Position numbers and translations under genes: made by a program
The notes under the pieces: model-generated
What the model saw: only the letters and a program-made list of their open reading frames with translations
The model's database searches: none
Told to the model about the DNA's origin: nothing
DNA from: an uncultured Gemmiger sp.
GTDB taxonomy: Bacteria; Bacillota; Clostridia; Oscillospirales; Ruminococcaceae
Direction: 5' to 3'
Assembly: GCA_949295035.1 (NCBI GenBank)
Contig: CASFJO010000096.1
Coordinates: 1-50,924, forward strand
Length of the DNA stretch: 50,924 nt
Shown: one piece after another, positions 41,871 through 50,827 of the stretch
Numbering within the stretch: the stretch's first letter is position 1
Layout of the letters: every line of letters begins with the position of its first letter

Positions 41871-41898
41871 TGAAATTAACCGGATAAAAAGCTATACT
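41870..41898 (+). promoter_or_regulatory. promoter for the BMP lipoprotein gene
   Basis: TTGAAA (41870-41875) and TATACT (41893-41898) are separated by 17 bases, 102 bases before the start codon. Confidence 0.75.
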
Positions 41899-41999
41899 TT
41901 TACTGTTACCGCGGTGCGGAATGTATCACACCGCGTTTTCGGCTCCGGCAGGCAGCGCGCCTGTACGGAAAAATCAAACAGGAATAGGAGAGTACAAGC

Positions 42000-43085
42000 A
42001 TGAAAAAGATTATTGCTCTGATTCTGGCTCTTGTTATGGCTCTGTCCCTGGTGGCTTGCGGCGGCACCGGTTCGTCCAATGCGGCAGGCAACTCCCAGAG
42101 CAGCGCCGGCAGCGAGGCTGGCTCTACGGGCGGCGAAGCCCTGACCTCCATCAAGGTCGGCATGGTCACCGACGTGGGCGGCGTCAACGACAAGTCCTTC
42201 AACCAGACTTCCTGGGAAGGCCTGCAGGCTCTGGAAGCCGAGAACTCCAACATTGAGGTCGCCTACCTGGAGTCCAAGACCGATGCGGATTATCAGTCCA
42301 ACATCGAGACCTTCATGGACGAAGGCTATGACCTGATCATCTGCGTGGGGTACATGCTGGCTGACGCCACCCGCGAGGCCGCCGAGGCCAACCCCGATCA
42401 GAAGTTCGCCATCATCGACGACTCCACCATCGACCTGCCCAACGTGGCCTGCCTGATGTTCTCTCAGGCTGAGGCCTCCTACCTGGTGGGCATCGTGGCC
42501 GGCATGATGACCGAGAGCAACACCGTGGGTTATGTGCAGGGCATGGTCTCCGACTCCATGAACCAGTTTGGTTGCGGCTTTATTGCCGGCGTCAAGGCTG
42601 CCAATCCGGATGCTACCGTTCTGCAGTACAACGCCAACAGCTTTGGCGATTCCGCTGCCGGCGGCACCGCTGCCAAGAACATGATCACCAACGGCGCTGA
42701 CGTGATCTTCCACGCGGCGGGCGGCACCGGTAACGGTGTTATCGAGACCTGCAGCAGCGAGGGTGTTTACGCCATCGGCGTGGATACCGACCAGTCCAGC
42801 CTGGCTCCCGAGACCGTGATTACCTCCGCTATGAAGCGTGTGGACATCGCCTCTCAGGATATCTCCCTGGCGGTTCTGAACGGCACCTTTACCCCGGGCG
42901 TGCACCTGTACAGCCTGGAGAACGGCGGCGTGGACCTGGCTCCTACCCGTGACCTGCTGCCCGAGGACGTGATCGCGGCTGTTGAGGACGCCAAGGCGAA
43001 GATTATCGCCGGCGAAGTCACCGTTCCCTCCACTCCGGAGGAACTGGGCGGCGGCCTGTTCACCCTGGCTGAGGAAGCTGCGTAA
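42000..43085 (+). CDS. BMP-family nucleoside-binding lipoprotein
   Basis: A 361-residue secreted substrate-binding lipoprotein. The signal peptide MKKIIALILALVMALSLVAC ends with the lipobox LVAC and C20 is the lipidated cysteine. A Ser/Gly/Ala-rich linker follows, then the BMP fold with VTDVGGVNDKSFNQTSWEGL, a clear family mark. Family members such as PnrA and BmpA/NupN bind nucleosides for an ABC importer. The matching ATPase and permeases lie 2.7 kb downstream on the same strand. It has its own promoter and strong terminator, fitting the higher dose of binding protein. Codon use is strongly biased, suggesting high expression. Confidence 0.93.
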   Translation: MKKIIALILALVMALSLVACGGTGSSNAAGNSQSSAGSEAGSTGGEALTSIKVGMVTDVGGVNDKSFNQTSWEGLQALEAENSNIEVAYLESKTDADYQSNIETFMDEGYDLIICVGYMLADATREAAEANPDQKFAIIDDSTIDLPNVACLMFSQAEASYLVGIVAGMMTESNTVGYVQGMVSDSMNQFGCGFIAGVKAANPDATVLQYNANSFGDSAAGGTAAKNMITNGADVIFHAAGGTGNGVIETCSSEGVYAIGVDTDQSSLAPETVITSAMKRVDIASQDISLAVLNGTFTPGVHLYSLENGGVDLAPTRDLLPEDVIAAVEDAKAKIIAGEVTVPSTPEELGGGLFTLAEEAA

Positions 43086-43114
43086 ACGGCTTTCTTGCCA
43101 AAATCCAATTGCTT

Positions 43115-43154
43115 AAAAGCGTTCCGCATGCCATGGCGTGCGGAACGCTTTTTT
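43115..43154 (+). terminator. strong intrinsic terminator after the BMP gene
   Basis: AAAAGCGTTCCGC (43115-43127) pairs perfectly with GCGGAACGCTTTT (43140-43152), within a run of six T. Confidence 0.9.
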
Positions 43155-43234
43155 CTATCTGCGCCTTTTTTTCGGATTTTGGAAAGAAATATCGTAAAAT
43201 ATACCAGAATTGACAGCGCAATCCACAATTAAAG

Positions 43235-43263
43235 TTGAAATTTCCCGGGTTTTTTAGTACAAT
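43235..43263 (+). promoter_or_regulatory. promoter for yjjI-yjjW
   Basis: TTGAAA (43235-43240) and TACAAT (43258-43263) are 17 bases apart, 48 bases before the yjjI start. Confidence 0.7.
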
Positions 43264-43311
43264 AGAAAAGCCATAACATAGAATTACGCTAAATCGGGAG
43301 GACACAGCCGC

Positions 43312-44853
43312 ATGAGACCCATTTCTATGGAAACCGTTGAAGAGAAGCGCCGCGAGATTTTGGCGACCATTCAGGATCGCACGGCTTCTCATGAACAAAA
43401 AGTCACCTATCTGGCACGTCACGCCGAAAATTTTTTGACGGTCATTGACGAACCGAAAGAATTGGATGAATTGATGCGTTGCCCGCAGGAACAACGCTGC
43501 ATCTGCAACCTGTTCGAGGGGGATGCGCCATACCGGCCCCGTTATATCTGCCCGGACTATCCCAAGTTCCTAAGGCAGGGCAGCGGATTTTTGCAGTTGG
43601 GTGCGCCGCAGGATCTGTGGGAGGCGCTCAACAATCTGCTGATCCTGTACCACAATGTTCCCAGCATCACCAACTATCCGGTTTATATCGGAGATCTGGA
43701 TACCCTGCTGGAGCCTTATGTGGCCAACGTGGATGATGAAACGGCAAAAAAAGCGCTGCGTTTGTTCTTTGTTCAGGTGGACCGCACGATCTTGGACTCT
43801 TTCTGCCATGCCAATGTTGGTCCGGCCGACACACGTGCCGGTCGTCTGATCATGGAAGTCGAGGCGGAACTGGAGGATGCCGTGCCCAATCTCACCATGC
43901 GGGTCAGCGAGGATACGCCGGACGATTTTGTCCTGGCCGGGATTCGTTGCGCGCTGCGCTCCGCCAAACCCAGTTTCGCCAACGATCGGATGTTCCGCAG
44001 CGAGTTGGGAGATAATTATTGCATTGCCAGCTGCTATAACGGTCTGTACAAGGCAGGCGGTTCCTATACGCTTTGCCGCCTGCTGCTGCACGGTATCGCA
44101 AAACGCTCTGCCAACCTGGAGGATTTCAAGAAGAATCAGCTGCCTTTTGTCATGGATGTGATGGCTCGCTATATGGATGCCCGCATTCGGTTCCTGGTGG
44201 AAGAAAGCGGCTTTTTTGAAAGCAATTTCCTGGCTCGCGAAGGGCTTATCCAACGGGAAAACTTTACCGCCATGTTTGGTATGGTGGGCCTGGCTGAGTG
44301 CGTGAACACCCTGCTGGAAAAGGAAGGGCGTGAGGGCCGGTTTGGCCACAGCGCCGAGGCGGATGCGTTGGGCGTGGAGATCATGGAGCAGATCGCGGCA
44401 TTTAATCAGGCGCATCAGGCGCCCTATTGCGAGGCGACCGGCGGACATTATCTGCTGCATGCGCAGGTGGGCATCGACAGTGACAAGGGCAGCAGCCCGG
44501 GGACCCGTATCCCCATCGGTGAGGAGCCGGCGGAACTGGTGGACCATCTGAAAAATATCAATCTGTTCCACAAGTATTTCCCCTCCGGAACGGGGGATAT
44601 CTTCCCGGTAGATCTGACCGTGCACAAAAACCCTAAGTTTGTGCTGGATGTGATCCGCGGCTCGTTCCAGCTGGATATCCGCTATCTGTCCTTCTACAGC
44701 AGCGACAGCGATGTGGTCCGTGTGACGGGATATCTGGTCAAACGGTCTGAGATGGAAAAGCTGGCTGCCGGGCAGAATGTGCGGCAAAACACCACCGGTT
44801 TGGGATTGGGCGCTTCCACCAATTGTAAGGCGCTGAATCGTCGGGTGCGCTGA
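43312..44853 (+). CDS. yjjI: YjjI-family glycyl-radical enzyme
   Basis: A 513-residue glycyl-radical enzyme of the short YjjI type, unlike the 750-850 residue pyruvate formate-lyase types. The radical site is RVTGY near the C-terminus, with G473. C237 and C241 in YCIASCYNG are candidates for the thiyl-radical cysteine. Other segments are NVPSITNYPVYIGDLD and HANVGPADTRAG. The reaction is unknown. The next gene encodes the matching activase. In E. coli yjjI and yjjW lie beside deoCABD, and here they lie among deoD, cdd, nucleoside transporter genes and a pyrimidine phosphorylase, which argues for a role in nucleoside or deoxyribose breakdown. Start at 43312 follows GGGAGG. Confidence 0.92.
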   Translation: MRPISMETVEEKRREILATIQDRTASHEQKVTYLARHAENFLTVIDEPKELDELMRCPQEQRCICNLFEGDAPYRPRYICPDYPKFLRQGSGFLQLGAPQDLWEALNNLLILYHNVPSITNYPVYIGDLDTLLEPYVANVDDETAKKALRLFFVQVDRTILDSFCHANVGPADTRAGRLIMEVEAELEDAVPNLTMRVSEDTPDDFVLAGIRCALRSAKPSFANDRMFRSELGDNYCIASCYNGLYKAGGSYTLCRLLLHGIAKRSANLEDFKKNQLPFVMDVMARYMDARIRFLVEESGFFESNFLAREGLIQRENFTAMFGMVGLAECVNTLLEKEGREGRFGHSAEADALGVEIMEQIAAFNQAHQAPYCEATGGHYLLHAQVGIDSDKGSSPGTRIPIGEEPAELVDHLKNINLFHKYFPSGTGDIFPVDLTVHKNPKFVLDVIRGSFQLDIRYLSFYSSDSDVVRVTGYLVKRSEMEKLAAGQNVRQNTTGLGLGASTNCKALNRRVR

Positions 44854-44854
44854 G

Positions 44855-45694
44855 TTGGAGGCGCTGGTCAATAAGATCATTCCGTTCAGTTCGGTAGACG
44901 GCCCCGGCAATCGAACTGCTGTGTTCTTGCAGGGATGTAATTTCAATTGTCTGTACTGCCATAATCCGGAGACCATTCAACTGTGCCGTGCTTGCGGTGT
45001 GTGCGTGGAAAAATGCCCAACGGGCGCTCTGCGTCTGCAGGGCGGCCAGGTCAAGTATGATCCGTCGGTCTGCGTGCTTTGTGATGCCTGCATCAAAAGC
45101 TGCCCGCACAGCGCATCGCCCCGTGTGCGCCGCATGGCGCCCCAACAGGTCATGGAAGAAGTGGCGCGCAATCAGCCCTTTATCCGCGGTATTACGATAT
45201 CCGGCGGCGAATGTACCCGTCAGAGGGACTTTCTGCTGGAACTGCTTTTATTGGCGCGGCAGGCAGGATTGAATACTTTGCTGGACAGCAATGGAAGTTA
45301 CGATTTTTCTGCGGACGCCGAACTGATGGCGGTCGCTGACGGGGTGATGCTGGATGTTAAAGCGTGGGATTCGGTGCAGCATCAGCGGGTGACCGGACGA
45401 GACAACGCAGCGGTGCTGGCCAATCTCTTCTGGCTGGCACAGGCCGGAAAGCTGGAAGAAGTGCGTACCGTCGTGGTGCCGGAACTTTTTGACGCCGAAC
45501 AAACGGTACGGGAGGTATGCCGGGTGATCGCGCCCTATATCCCCCTGCGGAACACCCGCTATAAGATTATATGTTACCGGCCTTTCGGGGTCCGGCAGGA
45601 ATATCGCGGGCTTACACCACCTTCTGCGGAACAGCTGGCGCAGCTGTGTCAGCTGGCACAAAGCTGCGGAGTGCCCAATGCGGTTGTGGTGTAA
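44855..45694 (+). CDS. yjjW: YjjW-family glycyl-radical enzyme activase
   Basis: This 279-residue radical SAM protein makes the glycyl radical in YjjI. The SAM cluster motif is C28-x3-C32-x2-C35 in GCNFNCLYC, followed by two ferredoxin-type four-cysteine sets (C44, C47, C50, C54 and C73, C76, C79, C83). ITISGGECTRQ and LLDSNG follow. VDGPGNRTAVFLQGC is the usual activase start. The start is TTG at 44855, one base after the yjjI stop, with a weak ribosome site, so translation is probably coupled. The enzyme needs strict anaerobic conditions. Confidence 0.93.
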   Translation: MEALVNKIIPFSSVDGPGNRTAVFLQGCNFNCLYCHNPETIQLCRACGVCVEKCPTGALRLQGGQVKYDPSVCVLCDACIKSCPHSASPRVRRMAPQQVMEEVARNQPFIRGITISGGECTRQRDFLLELLLLARQAGLNTLLDSNGSYDFSADAELMAVADGVMLDVKAWDSVQHQRVTGRDNAAVLANLFWLAQAGKLEEVRTVVVPELFDAEQTVREVCRVIAPYIPLRNTRYKIICYRPFGVRQEYRGLTPPSAEQLAQLCQLAQSCGVPNAVVV

Positions 45695-45795
45695 AACGCA
45701 AACCCGCTGTGGACTGGAATATTTCGCATGAATCTGCCGTGCTCGCCGATGCATGCGGAACAAGATACAAGACAGGCTGCAAAGGAGGCATACTT

Positions 45796-47343
45796 TTGGC
45801 GAAGGAACGACACGTTGACCTTGGCACCACGGTCATCGAAATGCGCAACATCACCAAAAAATTCGGCGATTTCGTGGCAAATGACGGAATCAACCTGAAG
45901 GTGCATAAAGGAGAGGTCCACGCCATTTTGGGCGAAAACGGGGCAGGCAAGAGCACCCTGATGAATCAGCTTTACGGCATGTACCCGCCCACGTCCGGCG
46001 AAATCTTTGTCAACGGCAAAAAGGTCGTGCTGGACAATCCCAAAAAGGCGATCGAAGCGGGCATCGGGATGGTGCATCAGCATTTTATGCTGGTACAGCC
46101 ATTCACCGTTACCGAGAACATCGTGCTGGGAATGGAGCCCTGCAAGGGCATCAGCCTGGATATGGAGACCGCCCGCAAAAACGTGCAGGCGATCTCGGAA
46201 AAATATGGTCTGGAGGTGGATCCGGACGCCCGCATTGAAGACATCTCGGTGGGGATGCAGCAGCGCGTTGAGATCCTGAAAGCGCTGTATCGGGGTGTCG
46301 ATATCCTGATCCTGGACGAGCCTACCTCGTCGCTGACCCCTCAGGAGATCAAAGAACTGATCGAGATCATGTACAGCCTCACGGCGGACGGAAAATCGAT
46401 TATACTGATCACCCATAAACTGAAAGAGATCAAATCTTCGGCGGACTACTGCACCATTATCCGCATGGGAAAATATATCGATACGGTGGATGTGGAGCAG
46501 GTGACCGAAAACGATCTTGCCAGCATGATGGTGGGGCGCAACGTGACCTTCAGTGTGGATAAACCGGAAAAAGAGCCGGGGGAGACCGTATTGAAGGTAA
46601 CGGACCTGCACGCGCTGGATTACCGCAAGCTGGAAGCTCTGCGAGGGCTGAATCTGGAAGTGCGGCGCGGCGAGATCTTGGGCATCGCCGGCATTGATGG
46701 CAATGGTCAGACTGAGCTTGTGGAATGCATTACCGGCCTGCGGCGCACGACCGGTGGCTCTGTCACGGTCAATGGGGTGGAGGTGGCCAATAAGTCGCCC
46801 CGTTTTGGCTTTGAACATGGCGTTTCCAGTATTCCCGCCGACCGCCAAAAACATGGTCTGGTGCTGGAATTTTCGGTTGCCGACAATATGATCCTTCAGA
46901 ATTTTGCGGAAGAACCCTACTCCCATCATGGCTTTTTAGACCAGGCGGCGATCCACAAATTTACTGAAGAAGCTGTAGACAAGTTTGATATTCGTCCGCA
47001 CGATTGCGTGACCAAGCCGGCCGGTACGTTGTCTGGCGGCAACCAGCAAAAGGTCATTATCGCCCGCGAAGTGAACAACGACAAAGACCTGCTGATCGCG
47101 GTGAACCCCACCCGAGGCCTGGACGTAGGCGCGATCGAGTATGTGCACCGGTATATCGTGGAGCAGCGCAATAAGGGAAAAGCCGTGCTTCTGGTCTCCT
47201 TCGAGCTGGATGAGATCATCAGTCTGTCCGACCGGATCGACGTGATCTACGAAGGACACATCACGGGCAGTATGCCGGGCAAGGACGCGGACGAGAACGT
47301 TCTCGGCCTGCTGATGGCAGGGGGAGGTAAGAAGCATGAGTAA
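45796..47343 (+). CDS. nucleoside ABC transporter ATP-binding protein (two ABC domains)
   Basis: A 515-residue cytoplasmic ATPase with two ABC domains in one chain. The first has Walker A GENGAGKST, ISVGMQQRVEILKAL and Walker B LILDEPTSSL. The second has a relaxed Walker A (GIDGNGQTE), signature LSGGNQQK and NPTRGLDVGAIE, as usual for the ribose/nucleoside importer branch (NupO/YufO-like). The start is TTG at 45796, nine bases after AAGGAGG. With the two permeases downstream and the BMP lipoprotein upstream it completes a nucleoside importer. The permease start overlaps its end by eight bases. Confidence 0.93.
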   Translation: MAKERHVDLGTTVIEMRNITKKFGDFVANDGINLKVHKGEVHAILGENGAGKSTLMNQLYGMYPPTSGEIFVNGKKVVLDNPKKAIEAGIGMVHQHFMLVQPFTVTENIVLGMEPCKGISLDMETARKNVQAISEKYGLEVDPDARIEDISVGMQQRVEILKALYRGVDILILDEPTSSLTPQEIKELIEIMYSLTADGKSIILITHKLKEIKSSADYCTIIRMGKYIDTVDVEQVTENDLASMMVGRNVTFSVDKPEKEPGETVLKVTDLHALDYRKLEALRGLNLEVRRGEILGIAGIDGNGQTELVECITGLRRTTGGSVTVNGVEVANKSPRFGFEHGVSSIPADRQKHGLVLEFSVADNMILQNFAEEPYSHHGFLDQAAIHKFTEEAVDKFDIRPHDCVTKPAGTLSGGNQQKVIIAREVNNDKDLLIAVNPTRGLDVGAIEYVHRYIVEQRNKGKAVLLVSFELDEIISLSDRIDVIYEGHITGSMPGKDADENVLGLLMAGGGKKHE

Positions 47344-48409
47344 TGTCAGGAAGGCCCTGGAGAGCAAGTTCGCCATCACGGTTTTTTCGATCGTGATCTC
47401 CTTTGTGGTGGGCGCGTTCTTCCTGGTCATTATGGGCATCAGCCCGATTGAGGCGTATGCCAAACTCTTTTCCAGCGTTTTCAGCACGCCCAAAAACATG
47501 GCCTACTGTGTGGTATATGGCACTCCGCTGATCTTCACCGGTCTGGCGGTAGCCTTTTCCTTTCGTACCGGCGTGTTCAACATCGGCGCGGAAGGCCAGT
47601 TCGTGGTGGGCAGCATGGCAGCCTGTGTGGTGGGCATTCTGGTCCCGGCGCCGGCGATCCTGCTTGTTCCGCTGTGCTTTATTGCCGCGGCGGTCGCCGG
47701 CTGTTTGTGGGGCCTGATCGTGGCATTCCTCAAGGTGAAGTGGGGCATCAATGAAGTGCTTTCCATGATCATGTTCAACTGGATCGCCTACTATTTGTCC
47801 AACTATATCGCCGGGTTCTCCCTGATCCACAGCGACGGCAACGCGGAGGCTACCAAAAACGTACAGGACGCAGCGCGTATCCTGTTCCCGGAATCCTGGC
47901 GCGACGCGCTTTGCCCCTCCGCCAACTGGGGCATTCTGGTGGCTTTGGTCGCTGTTGTGATCGTGTATGTTATTCTGGAAAAAACCACGCTGGGATATCA
48001 ATTGAAAGCGGTGGGCTTTAACCGGCATGCGGCGGAATATGGCGGCATCAATGTAAGCCGCAATATCTATACCGCTATGGCTATTTCCGGCGCGCTGGCC
48101 GGGATCGGCGGCGCGGTACAGTTGCTGGGAATGGGCGCCCGCATTAGCATCTTCACCAGCCAGGAAAGCTACGGCTTCCAAGGTATCAGCGTGGCGCTGA
48201 TCGGCGCCTCCAATCCCATCGGCGTATTCTTTGCCGGCATCTTCTATGGCGCGCTGAAATACGGCGGAAGCAAGCTGAATCTGATCGGCGCTCCTTCGGA
48301 AGTGGTCAACATTATCATGGGCACGGTGGTATTCTTTATCGCCATTTCCCATGTGTTCCGATTCACTCGTACCCGCAAGAACAAGAAGAAAAAGGAGGGG
48401 GCTCAGTAA
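47336..48409 (+). CDS. nucleoside ABC transporter permease (first)
   Basis: A 357-residue membrane protein with about ten hydrophobic helices. FNIGAEGQFVVGSMAACVVG and VLSMIMFNWIAYYLSNYI are typical of the larger permease of nucleoside importers (NupP/YufP-like). The late GISVALIGASNPIGVFFAGIFYG block is the coupling region to the ATPase. The start at 47336 follows GGGGGAGG inside the end of the ATPase gene. Its stop shares a base with the next permease start. Confidence 0.92.
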   Translation: MSNVRKALESKFAITVFSIVISFVVGAFFLVIMGISPIEAYAKLFSSVFSTPKNMAYCVVYGTPLIFTGLAVAFSFRTGVFNIGAEGQFVVGSMAACVVGILVPAPAILLVPLCFIAAAVAGCLWGLIVAFLKVKWGINEVLSMIMFNWIAYYLSNYIAGFSLIHSDGNAEATKNVQDAARILFPESWRDALCPSANWGILVALVAVVIVYVILEKTTLGYQLKAVGFNRHAAEYGGINVSRNIYTAMAISGALAGIGGAVQLLGMGARISIFTSQESYGFQGISVALIGASNPIGVFFAGIFYGALKYGGSKLNLIGAPSEVVNIIMGTVVFFIAISHVFRFTRTRKNKKKKEGAQ

Positions 48410-49356
48410 TGGACACTTTTATCAACGATCTGGGCATCATCCTGTATGCTACGCTGCTGTATACGCCGCCGCTTCTGTTTGCCGCCATGGGCTCCTGCTT
48501 CTCGGAATTGAGTGGCATCGTCAACATCGGCATCGAAGGAATGATGACCATCGGCGCCTTTACTTCCGCCACCGTGGCATACTATACCGGCAATCCGTGG
48601 ATCGGATTTTTGTGCGGCGGTCTGGCCGGCCTTGCTTTCGGTGCGCTGCATGCGCTGGCTACGGTCAATCTGGGCGCGGATCAGACGATTTCCGGCACGG
48701 CTATCAATTTCCTGGCCCCGGGTGTCGCCATCCTGATGGCAAAAGCCCTGTTCAATTCCTCGGATACGGTCCCGCTGGATGCCACTGCCAAGATCCCGCT
48801 TTTGTTTGGTGACTTCTTTACCAGTGGCACGGTTTGGAGCAATTTCTTCAAAAATATCTTCAGCACCTACGCCTCCACCTATCTGGTGTTTATTGTATTG
48901 GTGGTGGTTTGGTTTGTATTCTACAAGACGCGCTATGGTCTTCGTCTGCGTGCTTGCGGCGAACATCCCGCTACCTGCGCAACGCTCGGCATCAGCGTGA
49001 CCCGTACCCGCTTTTCTGCGGTCTGCATTTCCGGCTTTTTGTCTGGTTTGGGCGGTGCTTGCGTGACTATGGCCACCATGAATCAGTTCCGTCCCACATC
49101 GATCGTGGGCCAGGGCTTCATTGCCATTGCGGCCGTAATTTTCGGCAAGTTCCGTCCGCAAGGCGCCATGATCGCTTGCCTGCTGTTTGGTATGTGTTCC
49201 GGGCTTAAGGTCGTGGTTGGTACCAGCAATGCGGCGGTCTCGGCGCAGCTGATCTCGATGATCCCCTACGTGGTCACTGTAGTCGTTCTGATCCTGTTTG
49301 TAGGCAAATCCCGCGTGCCGGCAGCCAATGGGAAGCCCTATATTCAGGCAAAATAA
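48409..49356 (+). CDS. nucleoside ABC transporter permease (second)
   Basis: A 315-residue membrane protein with eight to ten helices, the smaller permease partner (NupQ/YufQ-like). Hallmarks are LSGIVNIGIEGMMTIGAF, the TISGTAINFLAPG stretch and GQGFIAIAAVIFGKFRPQGA. The start overlaps the previous stop, so both permeases should be made in equal amounts. A terminator-like hairpin follows before the pyrimidine phosphorylase gene. Confidence 0.92.
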   Translation: MDTFINDLGIILYATLLYTPPLLFAAMGSCFSELSGIVNIGIEGMMTIGAFTSATVAYYTGNPWIGFLCGGLAGLAFGALHALATVNLGADQTISGTAINFLAPGVAILMAKALFNSSDTVPLDATAKIPLLFGDFFTSGTVWSNFFKNIFSTYASTYLVFIVLVVVWFVFYKTRYGLRLRACGEHPATCATLGISVTRTRFSAVCISGFLSGLGGACVTMATMNQFRPTSIVGQGFIAIAAVIFGKFRPQGAMIACLLFGMCSGLKVVVGTSNAAVSAQLISMIPYVVTVVVLILFVGKSRVPAANGKPYIQAK

Positions 49357-49377
49357 GAAATCCAGTGTCGGATCCCG

Positions 49378-49410
49378 GCCCCCGGACTCCCTCCGGGGGC
49401 TTTGTATTTT
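49378..49410 (+). terminator. terminator-like hairpin between permease and phosphorylase genes
   Basis: GCCCCCGGA (49378-49386) pairs with TCCGGGGGC (49392-49400), followed by TTTGTATTTT. No new promoter is visible before the next gene, so this may be a partial attenuator. Confidence 0.6.
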
Positions 49411-49431
49411 CGTTTAAGGAGGTTTCCCTGT

Positions 49432-50754
49432 ATGAGAATGTTCGATATCATTGCAAAAAAACGCGATGGAGAAACGCTTACCCGCGAAGAATTGCAGTTT
49501 GTTATTGACGGTTATGTATCCGGACAGATCCCGGATTATCAGATGAGCGCTTTACTGATGGCGATCTATCTGCGTGGTATGACCGACCAGGAAACCGCTC
49601 AACTCACAGATGTGATGGCACACTCGGGGGATATGGTGGATCTGTCCGCCATTCATGGCGTCAAGGTGGACAAGCACTCTACCGGTGGTGTGGGCGACAA
49701 GACCACACTGGTCATTACCCCGATCGTGGCGGCCTGCGGCGTGAAGATCGCCAAGATGAGCGGACGCGGCCTGGGACATACCGGCGGTACGGTGGACAAG
49801 ATGGAATCGGTACCCGGTACCCGTACCAGCTTGGACCGGCAGGAGTTTTTTGATCAGGTAAACCGCATCGGCATCAGTGTGATCGGTCAGAGCGGAAATC
49901 TGGCGCCTGCCGATAAAAAAATCTATGCACTGCGGGACGTGACGGCAACCATCGGCTGTGTACCTTTGATCGCCAGCAGTATTATGAGCAAGAAACTCGC
50001 TGCCGGCTCGGACTGTATTTTGTTGGATGTAAAAACCGGAAACGGCGCATTTATGAAAACCTTGGAGGATTCCATCCGCCTGGCGCAGACAATGGTTGCC
50101 ATTGGCACGCATAACGGGCGGAAGGTAGCCGCATTGATTACCGATATGGATACACCGCTTGGATATAACATTGGTAACAGCCTGGAAGTGATGGAATCTG
50201 TGGCGGTGCTGAAAGGGAATGGTCCGGCGGACCTGACGGAAGTCTGCTACCAATTGGCTGCCAATATGCTTTTGCTGGCCGGTAAAGGGACCTTGGCGGA
50301 ATGCCGCAAACTGGCAGAGGAGGCGGTAGCCAGCGGCGCGGCCTACGAAAAACTGAAACAGATGTTTGCCGCTCAGGGCGGAGATGTTTCGGTGCTGGAT
50401 GATCCGGACAAGTTTGCCAAGGCACGATGCTCCCGGGAGATCCGGGCGCAGCAGGGCGGGTGGTTGTATGCCACCAATACCGAAATGATTGGGAATGCCA
50501 GTGTACTGCTGGGAGCCGGGCGAATCAAAAAAGAGGACTCCATTGATTTCGCGGCCGGGATCGTGCTTCATAAAAAAGCGGGGGACAGGGTAGAGCCCGG
50601 CGATCTCTTGGCAACCTTCTACGCGGAGGACGAGGCCAGGTTTGCGCCAGCGGAAGAGATGTACCGAGACGCGCTGACTTTTGGGCAAGAAAAGCCGGTC
50701 CTTCCGGAACTCGTTATGGCCCGCGTGACGGAAGACGGTGTGGAAAGGTTTTGA
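49432..50754 (+). CDS. deoA: pyrimidine-nucleoside (thymidine) phosphorylase
   Basis: A 440-residue enzyme that splits thymidine, deoxyuridine or uridine with phosphate into base and (deoxy)ribose 1-phosphate. VDKHSTGGVGDKTTLV and the family signature SGRGLGHTGGTVDKMES are intact, as is DVKTGNGAFM. Gram-positive members (Pdp) often accept both uridine and thymidine. The start at 49432 follows AAGGAGG at nine bases; an ATG at 49438 is also possible. It completes the salvage set with deoD, cdd and the importer. An IS3-family element begins just after its stop. Confidence 0.95.
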   Translation: MRMFDIIAKKRDGETLTREELQFVIDGYVSGQIPDYQMSALLMAIYLRGMTDQETAQLTDVMAHSGDMVDLSAIHGVKVDKHSTGGVGDKTTLVITPIVAACGVKIAKMSGRGLGHTGGTVDKMESVPGTRTSLDRQEFFDQVNRIGISVIGQSGNLAPADKKIYALRDVTATIGCVPLIASSIMSKKLAAGSDCILLDVKTGNGAFMKTLEDSIRLAQTMVAIGTHNGRKVAALITDMDTPLGYNIGNSLEVMESVAVLKGNGPADLTEVCYQLAANMLLLAGKGTLAECRKLAEEAVASGAAYEKLKQMFAAQGGDVSVLDDPDKFAKARCSREIRAQQGGWLYATNTEMIGNASVLLGAGRIKKEDSIDFAAGIVLHKKAGDRVEPGDLLATFYAEDEARFAPAEEMYRDALTFGQEKPVLPELVMARVTEDGVERF

Positions 50755-50763
50755 TGTATGATG

Positions 50764-50827
50764 AAAAGAGCCCTGCGGCGCAATTGAACTGCCCCAGATT
50801 GTGCGGACAGCACAAAAAAGAGCCCTG
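50764..50827 (+). repeat. short direct repeat near the right-hand insertion sequence
   Basis: AAAAGAGCCCTG occurs at 50764-50775 and again at 50816-50827. One copy lies outside and one inside the predicted end of the IS3-family element. Confidence 0.6.
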
